Below, piece after piece: positions 43,841-51,486 of a stretch of DNA of 64,000 bases (positions are counted from its first letter, which is position 1; each line of letters begins with the position of its first letter). The notes under the pieces are model-generated. The model searched no databases. It was not told the DNA's origin and worked only from the letters and a program-made list of their open reading frames with translations. This DNA is from JBAYIE01 sp965279165 (GTDB taxonomy: Bacteria; Bacteroidota; Bacteroidia; UKL13-3), in the NCBI GenBank assembly GCA_965279165.1, contig OZ257140.1, positions 2,604,001 to 2,668,000 on the forward strand. The letters are read 5' to 3'. The translations under genes and the position numbers were made by a program.

Positions 43841-44951
43841 ATTTAACTGTATTTGTAATTATGGGTAATAGTAATAATGCCATTTTTATACTGCCTTCTG
43901 GGTTAAAATGACAATCATCGTAAAAGTATTGAGCAGTTCCCGGTAATTGGGTCGACGCATCGAAAACTTCAATATTTTGCTCTGCACAAACTTCTTTTTG
44001 CAACTGATTTAGTTTATTCATATGATGTTGCAATAAAGTACGACTATAAGCGCTGTCTCCAATTTGATGCATATAAATCCAATTGTTAAGTTTGCTGTCG
44101 GTTGTTTCCCAATTGGTTTTTTGAGTTACCACTATTAAACGGATATGTTGTGTGCGACAAATACCTATAACCGAATTTAAATAGGTTTTAAATAAATCAT
44201 AATCAATTGGAGGTGGAGTAGTTGAAGCAGGGGCCTTTTTTGCATTTTCAACTTCTTGTTTGTAATGAGATTGAAGAAAAATAGATTCTGTACTTGCTTT
44301 GTTATTCCTTTTAATAAGGTTGTAAAATCTTCTGTATAGTTGAAACTCAGACAAAAACATTTTGTACTTAGGGATGGTGTAAATATTGTTGGTCTCGATA
44401 TTAAGCGGGTTATTTTCAAAGTAAGATCTTCTTAGGTCATTAATTCCGGCGTATAGTATAACCATATCAGGATTTAACAAAGAGATACGGTGCAACAGCA
44501 TAGTTGCATGATCCTTTAAATTGTCGCCTGATTTCCCGCAATTCTGAACTTCAACCTTTTGATTTTGAAAGGTTGGCATTTCGCGCCTTAAAAGCGAAGG
44601 CCAATCATCACCATCTTGCAATCTGCCGCACTCTGTAGTACTTCCTCCTATGCAAAAAATACGATAAGTAGTGGTATCTAATTTATTTATTTCGGGTCCT
44701 CTGAAACCAATTGAATTGATTGAAAAGGTTGTTTGTTTCGGGTAAAATTCAAAACCGGGTAACGAATCCAATCTTTCGTATTGTAGTTTCAGATTAGGAG
44801 GGAATTGAGATGCGATATATCCTGACTTATTAAATTGTTTAAATTTTGTATAAGGATCAACTACCGGAATAAAATGCAATATTATTTCGGCGACGATCAA
44901 CAAAACAAAAACCGATACTAAATTAAATAAGAATAATTTTAAATATTTCAT
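43833..44951 (-). CDS. SGNH/GDSL hydrolase-like exported protein
   Basis: 372 residues with an N-terminal signal anchor (about 5-27). Block I is I-G-G-S-T-T-E-C-G with S104 as nucleophile, block III is Y-A-G-I-N-D-L (Gly, Asn), and block V is D-D-C-H-F-N-P-E-G giving Asp and His. It probably acts on the exported polymer as esterase or acyl-transfer partner. It lies between the 49-residue protein (two bases) and the SxtJ-family gene, forming one cassette with the carbamoyltransferase. Confidence 0.8.
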   Translation of the reverse strand: MKYLKLFLFNLVSVFVLLIVAEIILHFIPVVDPYTKFKQFNKSGYIASQFPPNLKLQYERLDSLPGFEFYPKQTTFSINSIGFRGPEINKLDTTTYRIFCIGGSTTECGRLQDGDDWPSLLRREMPTFQNQKVEVQNCGKSGDNLKDHATMLLHRISLLNPDMVILYAGINDLRRSYFENNPLNIETNNIYTIPKYKMFLSEFQLYRRFYNLIKRNNKASTESIFLQSHYKQEVENAKKAPASTTPPPIDYDLFKTYLNSVIGICRTQHIRLIVVTQKTNWETTDSKLNNWIYMHQIGDSAYSRTLLQHHMNKLNQLQKEVCAEQNIEVFDASTQLPGTAQYFYDDCHFNPEGSIKMALLLLPIITNTVKYE

Positions 44952-44953
44952 CT

Positions 44954-45103
44954 TTAAAATAAAGTGTAAATAAATGGCGCTATTGCCGAACCACCACCAA
45001 GCACAATTAATACGCCCAGTAGAAGTAAAATAAGAATAACCGGCACCAGAATGAATTTCTTTCTTGCCATGATAAATCCAAAAACATCTTTTAAAAATTC
45101 CAT
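44954..45103 (-). CDS. DUF5989-like 49-residue membrane protein
   Basis: A small ORF starting ATG at 45103 and ending TAA two bases before the SGNH gene start. The product has a short amphipathic N terminus (M-E-F-L-K-D-V-F-G-F), then one membrane helix, and ends G-S-A-I-A-P-F-I-Y-T-L-F. That tail and length match DUF5989-type proteins that accompany carbamoyltransferases and SxtJ proteins (the saxitoxin cluster has a similar small gene, sxtK). Start is four bases after the carbamoyltransferase stop. Function unknown, but conserved position supports it as a real gene. Confidence 0.8.
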   Translation of the reverse strand: MEFLKDVFGFIMARKKFILVPVILILLLLGVLIVLGGGSAIAPFIYTLF

Positions 45104-45107
45104 CGTA

Positions 45108-46973
45108 TTAATCTAAAATAAATTCTTCTTTCCAATTGTCGGTTTTTACCCAGGTTGGTTGACTATGTTTCTCAAATAGTTCGTTTCCTATAACCAGATA
45201 ATCCATTTCGGTTCGCATAAAACAACGGTAGGCATCTTCGGCTGTGTTTACAATTGGTTCACCTCTTACATTAAAGGAAGTATTTACCAGAACACCAATT
45301 CCTGCAATTGTTTTAAAAGCAGAAAGTAAGGTATGGTACCTGTGGTTGGTTTGCTTGTGTACTGTTTGTATCCTGGCCGAAAAATCGATATGGGTTATAG
45401 CCGGTAAGGACGACCTACTGAAATACAATTTATCTTTCATATCAAGTTGGCTATAGTTGGCAGGTAATGGATTTCGTATGGATGTTTGGATAGGTTTAAC
45501 CATCAACATATAAGGTGAAATTCCCTCCATTTCAAAGTATCTGTGAACATCTTCGGCTAAAACGGAAGGAGCAAAGGGGCGAAACGACTCTCGGTATTTA
45601 ATCTTTAAATTTAATTTTTTCTGCATTTCCGGATTTCTAGGATCACCAAGAATACTTCGGTTTCCCAAAGCACGAGGACCAAATTCCATTCTTCCTTGTA
45701 CCCATCCAATTACCATTCCATCGTTTAAAAGTTGTGCAACTTTGGTTGTTAAATTTTCGAATTTTTCAAAATGTATAGCACATGCCTTGTATTTAATTTT
45801 AAGCTTTTCGATTTCTCTTGGTTCAATTTCAGGTCCTAGATAAGCACCTTGTAAACCATCCATATCTTCGTTTACTATTCTTATCGAATTAAAGTAAATA
45901 TGCTCTGCTGATAATGCAGCTCCCAATGCACCACCCGCATCACCTGAAGGAGGGGTGATAAAAACATTTTCGAAAATTTTACTGTCTTGTAATTTACCAT
46001 TCGAAACACAATTCAATGCAACTCCTCCTGCTAAACAAATATTATTGCTTCCTGTTAAACGTTTAGCTTCTGTTGCCATAGCCAATACAATCTCTTCTGT
46101 TATTTGTTGTATCGCTAATGCAAGATCACAATGGATTTGCGTAATTTCATCTTCTTGTTTACGTAGCGTTATGCCAAATAAAATTTCCCATTGTTTGGCA
46201 TTAACCATTGTTAAGCCGGTAGCATAATCGAAATATTTTTGGTTAACGTAGAGGGAACCATCTTTTTTGATTTGTATTAATTTTGATTTTATAATTTCCT
46301 TAAATCTAACCAAGTCCCGTGAATCTGGATTTCCATATGGGGCCAAACCCATTAGTTTATATTCACCGGAGTTTACCCTAAACCCTAGGAAATAAGTAAA
46401 ACTTGAATATAATAATCCCAATGAATGAGGGAATGCCAACTCCTTTAAAACGGTAATTTTATTGCCTTTACCGTAACAAATAGATGCAGTTGCCCATTCT
46501 CCAACACCATCAATGGTTAAAATGGCAGCCTCTTGAAATGGAGAAGGATAAAAGGTACTTGCCGCATGTGACAGGTGATGTTCCGGAAATAATAAAGTCA
46601 ATCTTTTTTTATTATAAATGCCCACTTCCTTTAACCCATCATAAATCAGACGCTTTAGAAATATCTTTTCTTTGAGCCAAACTGGGATGGCTTTAAAGAA
46701 CGATAAGATTCCTTTAGGTGCAAATGCATAATATGTTTCAAGGAGACGTTCAAATTTTAAAAGTGGCTTATCATAAAATACGACTGCATCCAAATCGTCT
46801 ATCTCAAGATTGGCAAAATTTAAACAAAATTGTATCGCATGAATTGGAAATCCGGCGTCGTGCTTTTTTCTGCTGAATCGCTCTTCTTGAGCTGCTGCTA
46901 TTATTTTACCATCTATGGTAATACAAGCAGCCGAATCATGGTAGAATGCCGAAATGCCTAGTATCTTACTCAT
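45108..46973 (-). CDS. Carbamoyltransferase (NodU/CmcH family)
   Basis: 621 residues, full length. The N-terminal Kae1-like domain begins I-L-G-I-S-A-F-Y-H-D-S-A-A-C and carries H-H-L-S-H-A-A-S; the middle has L-A-G-G-V-A-L-N-C-V-S-N; the C-terminal YrdC-like part has F-G-P-R-A-L-G-N-R-S-I. It uses carbamoyl phosphate and ATP to O-carbamoylate a sugar hydroxyl through a carbamoyl-adenylate. The 49-residue protein, SGNH and SxtJ genes directly downstream suggest a membrane-coupled system. It overlaps the regulator gene by eight bases. Confidence 0.93.
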   Translation of the reverse strand: MSKILGISAFYHDSAACITIDGKIIAAAQEERFSRKKHDAGFPIHAIQFCLNFANLEIDDLDAVVFYDKPLLKFERLLETYYAFAPKGILSFFKAIPVWLKEKIFLKRLIYDGLKEVGIYNKKRLTLLFPEHHLSHAASTFYPSPFQEAAILTIDGVGEWATASICYGKGNKITVLKELAFPHSLGLLYSSFTYFLGFRVNSGEYKLMGLAPYGNPDSRDLVRFKEIIKSKLIQIKKDGSLYVNQKYFDYATGLTMVNAKQWEILFGITLRKQEDEITQIHCDLALAIQQITEEIVLAMATEAKRLTGSNNICLAGGVALNCVSNGKLQDSKIFENVFITPPSGDAGGALGAALSAEHIYFNSIRIVNEDMDGLQGAYLGPEIEPREIEKLKIKYKACAIHFEKFENLTTKVAQLLNDGMVIGWVQGRMEFGPRALGNRSILGDPRNPEMQKKLNLKIKYRESFRPFAPSVLAEDVHRYFEMEGISPYMLMVKPIQTSIRNPLPANYSQLDMKDKLYFSRSSLPAITHIDFSARIQTVHKQTNHRYHTLLSAFKTIAGIGVLVNTSFNVRGEPIVNTAEDAYRCFMRTEMDYLVIGNELFEKHSQPTWVKTDNWKEEFILD

Positions 46974-47511
46974 TTCTGTCCTTCCCCCATAGTAAAAATA
47001 GGTCAGTATTTAACGGACCTTTCGAACTTATTTGGTATTCTGTTTCGTTCTGTATAGTGTATTGAATATGTTTTCTTGTTAACTCTTCTGCTCTTGTAAT
47101 TAGTTTGTCTAAATACTCTCTGTTCAGGTTATTGCCAACTATAATGAGGTTGATTATTTTACTGTCAACTCCCTTGCTTAATTCGCCGGTTAGGTAAACC
47201 TTATCTACATTGCCCAATTTGGTAACTACATGATCAATGATGTAGTCCAATCCGGTATACTTCATTAATATATTTTGAATATCCTCAAATAGCGGATGAT
47301 TCCTGTTGGCACGGAATAGCTTTTTATTTCCTTTTGTATTTGAATTTAATAAACCGGCTTGCTCCATTTTGTTCAGTTCTACCCTGATACCGTTCGAACT
47401 TTCACCGAATTCTGATTCTAAATTTCTTAAATAAGAAAAGGTATTGGCATTGAGGAAAAACTTTAACAAAAGCTTAATTCTGGTCTTTGATGTAATTAAC
47501 GCATCTAACAT
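46966..47511 (-). CDS. Winged-helix regulator with degenerate nucleotidyltransferase-like domain
   Basis: 181 residues. The N-terminal 75 form a winged helix (T-S-K-T-R-I-K-L-L-L-K-F-F, then a recognition helix and wing). The C-terminal part resembles an MNT-type nucleotidyltransferase (V-Y-L-T-G-E-L-S-K-G-V-D-S-K-I-I-N-L-I-I-V-G), but the catalytic acidic pair is missing (I-I-N-L where D-x-D is expected), so it is probably a ligand or interaction domain. It is the first gene after UpxY and may control the cluster. A 8-base stem inverted repeat lies 66-87 bases upstream of its start. Confidence 0.75.
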   Translation of the reverse strand: MLDALITSKTRIKLLLKFFLNANTFSYLRNLESEFGESSNGIRVELNKMEQAGLLNSNTKGNKKLFRANRNHPLFEDIQNILMKYTGLDYIIDHVVTKLGNVDKVYLTGELSKGVDSKIINLIIVGNNLNREYLDKLITRAEELTRKHIQYTIQNETEYQISSKGPLNTDLFLLWGKDRNE

Positions 47512-47577
47512 GAAAATGGGTCGTGATTAGGATGTAATTGGCAAAGCTTCGCCACCTCACCCACAGGAAAAGGTAAT

Positions 47578-47598
47578 TTGAGTAATTTTATTACTCAA
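47578..47598. repeat. Inverted repeat upstream of winged-helix gene
   Basis: TTGAGTAA, a five-base spacer and TTACTCAA form a perfect 8-bp inverted repeat in the 124-base gap between upxY and the regulator gene. There is no T-tract directly after it on the minus strand, so a terminator is unlikely. It could be an operator for the downstream winged-helix protein or an RNA hairpin in the leader that UpxY must read through. No further evidence. Confidence 0.45.
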
Positions 47599-47635
47599 TT
47601 TTACATAAAAAAACTAAAAAATCAAGGGTAATGGG

Positions 47636-48133
47636 TTAAATCTTCCGTAAATAATTGAAGGGAATGTTCACCAGAATGTTGCTGCCAAGAGCTTCAAATT
47701 CTATGGCGAAGTAATTAGTGCCTTTGTGTTCAACCAAAATACCCTTATTTCCACTAAAGGGTCCTGCTATAACTTCTACCCTTTGTTTTAGTTGGAATGG
47801 GTTGGAAGCCAATATGTCAATATCGTCGAACTCTGATAATAAAAGCTTTATTTGTTTAATCTGTTCTTCCTTTATGGTGGCAATTTCCTTTCCAAGCGTT
47901 ACAAATTTTACAATACCGGCAGTTCCTAAAATGTCGGTTCTCGATTTTTCTAATTCGGTTTCAATGAATAAGTAGGAATTGAACACCGGAACTTCCACTT
48001 TTTTCTTGCGGTCGCTCCATTGTTTTATCGTAGTTTGCAGGGGTAAATAGGTATTATATCCTTTTGATTGCAATACTTGATGGGCCTTTTTCTCATGACG
48101 AGGTTGGGTGTATAATACATACCACTTTAACAT
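47636..48133 (-). CDS. UpxY-family transcription antiterminator (NusG-like)
   Basis: 165 residues. The NGN domain begins W-Y-V-L-Y-T-Q-P-R-H-E-K-K-A and the C-terminal KOW domain holds R-V-E-V-I-A-G-P-F-S-G-N-K-G. This is the UpxY type, a locus-specific NusG paralogue that prevents premature termination in Bacteroidota polysaccharide operons. It is third in the operon, after Wza and Wzc genes, rather than first. No UpxZ-like neighbour is recognised. Confidence 0.9.
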   Translation of the reverse strand: MLKWYVLYTQPRHEKKAHQVLQSKGYNTYLPLQTTIKQWSDRKKKVEVPVFNSYLFIETELEKSRTDILGTAGIVKFVTLGKEIATIKEEQIKQIKLLLSEFDDIDILASNPFQLKQRVEVIAGPFSGNKGILVEHKGTNYFAIEFEALGSNILVNIPFNYLRKI

Positions 48134-48148
48134 TCTTTTTTGCTTTCC

Positions 48149-50611
48149 TTACTTTGGTTTAACTATTAATGATTTCAATTGTTGCCATAGTGTTTTTTTG
48201 ATACCCGATACCTCTTCATCGGCATAATATCCCCTGTAATATTTGGCATCCGATTTCTTGCCATAATATCCATAACTTCCTTTGCCGTAATATCCGCCAT
48301 AATAATAGTAACCACCTCCACCATAATAACCACCATAATCATTCTTATAGATGGAACCATAGAAATTACCGGAATTGTCGAAGGAATTCAAAATAGTATA
48401 AAGATGTTTAATGTCATTGTCTTTACTTAATCGGTCAGGTACAATAGCAAAATCACGTTTCGAATAATTGGCACGTAACACATATAGGTTTACATCCGAT
48501 TGGTTAAAAATGGAAAAAGAATCTGAAACCAATCCTATCGGCGCGGTATCCAGGAAAATAAAATCAAATTTCTCTTTTAAAATGGTTAATGTTTCGGTTA
48601 GTTTTTGCGATTGTAATAATTCGGATGGATTAGGCGGTACAGGTCCTGCTGGAATCACAAACAGGTTATTAAATTCGGTTGGGAAAATAACTTCGTCGAG
48701 CAAATGTTTGCCGAACAAATAGGTTGTTAATCCGGTTCGGTTATTCATATTACGGAAGGAAAGATGAATTTTAGGACGCCTTAAATCACAACCGATGATC
48801 AATACTTTATGTCCGAGTAGGGTTAACGATGCGGCAAGATTCAATGTGCAGAATGTTTTTCCCTCACCACTTACCGTAGAAGTAAGTGAAACAATTTTAT
48901 GTTTCTCGCCCATTAAGATAAAGTTGAGATTGGTACGTAATCCGCGAATCGATTCAGCAAAAATAGATTTAGGGGAATGAAAAACATGGATATTGTAATT
49001 GTCAATTTTATCTACATTTTCGATTTTTTTAATCATTCCAATCACCGGAGTACTCGACATCATTTCAATGGTTTCCTTATTCGGAATTTTATCGTACATC
49101 ATGCGCAATAAACCGATAAAAATTATACTGACTAAAATGGCCAGTATAATGGAAGTTAAATAATATTTTTTATCGTCAGGAAATACTTTGTAAGCTGACT
49201 CAGCTGCGTCAATAATGAATGCATTTGGTGTAATAGAAGCTTTACTGATTAAGGATTCAAGTCGTTTTTCGAGCAAGTAATTATATATCTTTTCGTTTAC
49301 TTTATAATCCCGCTCTATATTAATTAATAGTTGCTGTTTTACCGGTAAATTGGTGAGCTGTGAATTGCTTTGTGCCAATAATTTTGCATAGTAATTTAAT
49401 TTTGCATTCGATTTGATTAACGCCGCATTCAAACCGTTGATTAAGGATATGCGTAGTTCTGTGATTTTTTTATCGTAATCAAGTAGCGTTTTACTGTTTG
49501 GATTATATTGTTGTTGCTTCCCTAGCTTTTCAAGTATTAATTCGTTGAGTTGCTTTTGCATCAAAGAGATGGTGCTACCTTCTTCAAGGTCGAAGGTGAT
49601 AAATTTGACAGGCTTGTTTTCGTTTCTTTGCAAATCTGAAATGGCATCCTCAATTATTTCTTTTCTGATTTGTTCCAGCTTTTTGTCTGCTTCTATACTG
49701 GTTAGCGTTTCAAATTCTTTTTTGCTAAGTTCTTCCGGAGTAATACCTTTATTCTTAGCCTTGAAATCAGCCAGAGACTGTTGTGATCGGTTCACATTCT
49801 CTGAAAGTTGATCCAATTGTTTTTCAATAAAATTGATGGTTTGGTCAGCAACCAGCGACTTGTTATTAACCGTTTCTTTAATATAAACTTTTGTTAATTC
49901 ATTTAAGTAATCCTGGGAATACAATGCATTATCAGAAGTGTAACTAATGGTTAAAATGGTGGTTCCCTTTACCTGGTCAACCTCAATTGATGAAGCATTC
50001 GCATAGGATTTACTATTTAAATCATCTATCGTTATGCCAATTGGATTGTTGTAATAATTTGCCAAGTATTCGTAATTCAGAATATCGAAAACAAAGGTTG
50101 ATTTGTCTATTTGAAAAGTATCTTCCGGATGAATAACAACTTTATTTTTTTCTTCTGTAATGATTAACTTTTTATCTTTGGTAAATAAGGCAGTAAAAGT
50201 GAGACCAAAATCTTCAGAGTCGAGGTAAATTGGATTCAATTGAAAGATAAGCTTGGGATATAGTTTAGCCGATAATACGGTTCCTGAAGCTTTGAACGTA
50301 AACAAATCATGAATGGATAGCATGGTTTTATGAGAAAGCGAATGAGACTTCAATATTTCCGACTCTGTTTTTAAAACATTATCAATTCTGCCATTTGCTC
50401 TTCCGTATTTAAATAAATCATTTAATTGGCCCCCTCTTTCATCTTCTACTCGTATATTAATACTCGACTTAAAAAGAGGCGTGGTATACCTTAGTTTAAG
50501 ATAAGAAAATGTAATAGCAAGGATTAATGAAAGTGCAAAAATGTACCATTTGGAAATTAACAGACTGATAATCTTATTCAGGTCAACTACATTTGGTTTA
50601 TCCTTTTGCAC
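48149..50611 (-). CDS. Polysaccharide co-polymerase/BY-kinase (Wzc-like)
   Basis: 820 residues: membrane helix near residue 25, a long coiled-coil periplasmic domain (Wzz/GumC type), a second helix near 490, and a C-terminal ATPase with Walker A S-G-E-G-K-T (K585), Walker A' region I-I-G-C-D-L-R-R-P and L-D-T-A-P-I. A Tyr/Gly-rich tail from about residue 760 is the autophosphorylation cluster. It controls chain length and links polymerisation to the Wza channel. It starts six bases after the wza stop and ends 15 before upxY. Confidence 0.92.
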   Translation of the reverse strand: MQKDKPNVVDLNKIISLLISKWYIFALSLILAITFSYLKLRYTTPLFKSSINIRVEDERGGQLNDLFKYGRANGRIDNVLKTESEILKSHSLSHKTMLSIHDLFTFKASGTVLSAKLYPKLIFQLNPIYLDSEDFGLTFTALFTKDKKLIITEEKNKVVIHPEDTFQIDKSTFVFDILNYEYLANYYNNPIGITIDDLNSKSYANASSIEVDQVKGTTILTISYTSDNALYSQDYLNELTKVYIKETVNNKSLVADQTINFIEKQLDQLSENVNRSQQSLADFKAKNKGITPEELSKKEFETLTSIEADKKLEQIRKEIIEDAISDLQRNENKPVKFITFDLEEGSTISLMQKQLNELILEKLGKQQQYNPNSKTLLDYDKKITELRISLINGLNAALIKSNAKLNYYAKLLAQSNSQLTNLPVKQQLLINIERDYKVNEKIYNYLLEKRLESLISKASITPNAFIIDAAESAYKVFPDDKKYYLTSIILAILVSIIFIGLLRMMYDKIPNKETIEMMSSTPVIGMIKKIENVDKIDNYNIHVFHSPKSIFAESIRGLRTNLNFILMGEKHKIVSLTSTVSGEGKTFCTLNLAASLTLLGHKVLIIGCDLRRPKIHLSFRNMNNRTGLTTYLFGKHLLDEVIFPTEFNNLFVIPAGPVPPNPSELLQSQKLTETLTILKEKFDFIFLDTAPIGLVSDSFSIFNQSDVNLYVLRANYSKRDFAIVPDRLSKDNDIKHLYTILNSFDNSGNFYGSIYKNDYGGYYGGGGYYYYGGYYGKGSYGYYGKKSDAKYYRGYYADEEVSGIKKTLWQQLKSLIVKPK

Positions 50612-50617
50612 CTGTCT

Positions 50618-51439
50618 TTAGTTAAAAGTTTGAAACATAATGTAAATCTGAATACTCATCAGTGTAATCTGCAATACTGTTAGCAATGGGGTGATTGCCG
50701 CTGATGCAACAGTTATTGGCTCGAGGTCCGCTTTTATTCCGAAAGGAGGTATGTATATGATGTCATTGTCGTGCAAAATGGTAATATTGGCATTACTAGT
50801 TTCTATTTTTTGCATATCAACTTGAATAACTTGTCCATCTCTGATGATTTGAATCGTGTTTTTCTTTGAACCATCTTTAAATCCACCGGCCATTGCAATT
50901 ACCTCCACCAATTTGGTGTTTTCCTTGTCAACATAATACTTACCGGGATTCACTACATCTCCCAAAACACTTACACTGAGATTCAGAATTTCAATGTCAA
51001 TAATAGGATCGGTTAAATGTTTGCTGTAGGCTATTTCAAGCTTTTTAGCTGCTTCCAGTCGGGTTAAGCCGCATAAATTGGTTCTTCCAACCAATGGTAA
51101 AGTTACGGTACTATCGTAATTTACCAGGTAACCTTTTACATCTGCACCCGAATTCTGTTGGTTAGAAGTTGCACTCTGTGTCGAATTTTGACCGAGGTCA
51201 TAATTCTGAAGAAAATGAACCTGAATACGATCGCCTATTTTAATGCGGTGTTTATAACTCGTCGAATCGGGTTCCGAATATTTCTGGGTCGATGGGTCAT
51301 ATTGAAAGGCGGGCGCTTTATTATCCAGTTTATGAGGAGTTTTATACAAAATATTGCGGCTTTTGTATGAACATCCCTCTAAAATGAGGACAAATGCTGC
51401 CAGAAAAAATATGGAGTGCTTAATAAATGGCAAGTTCAA
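50618..51439 (-). CDS. Wza-like polysaccharide export outer-membrane lipoprotein
   Basis: 273 residues from a TTG start; an in-frame TAA lies three codons before it and no ATG fits the signal peptide. The signal peptide ends in the lipobox L-E-G-C with Cys near residue 23. The poly_export domain (H-R-I-K-I-G-D-R-I-Q-V-H-F) is followed by an SLBB domain (V-S-V-L-G-D-V-V-N-P-G-K-Y-Y-V) and a hydrophobic C-terminal segment. It should form the outer-membrane channel for the polymer, with the kinase downstream. It is the first gene of the large glycan locus. Confidence 0.9.
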   Translation of the reverse strand: MNLPFIKHSIFFLAAFVLILEGCSYKSRNILYKTPHKLDNKAPAFQYDPSTQKYSEPDSTSYKHRIKIGDRIQVHFLQNYDLGQNSTQSATSNQQNSGADVKGYLVNYDSTVTLPLVGRTNLCGLTRLEAAKKLEIAYSKHLTDPIIDIEILNLSVSVLGDVVNPGKYYVDKENTKLVEVIAMAGGFKDGSKKNTIQIIRDGQVIQVDMQKIETSNANITILHDNDIIYIPPFGIKADLEPITVASAAITPLLTVLQITLMSIQIYIMFQTFN

Positions 51440-51486
51440 CGTGCTTTATGCAAGTATAATATTTTAATGCGACAATAAGAATAAGC

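Noticed and set aside
47539..47552. GC-rich palindrome near the winged-helix gene
   Set aside because: No T-tract and a fully self-complementary sequence without loop; probably chance.
48175..48360. Methionine-rich repetitive ORF
   Set aside because: It is the other frame of the Tyr/Gly-rich kinase tail; its repetitiveness is inherited from that tail.
51451..51475. Promoter for the Wza gene (TATACTTG with upstream TTG)
   Set aside because: The spacing between the boxes is only 14 bases and the -7 match is imperfect, too weak to list as a feature.
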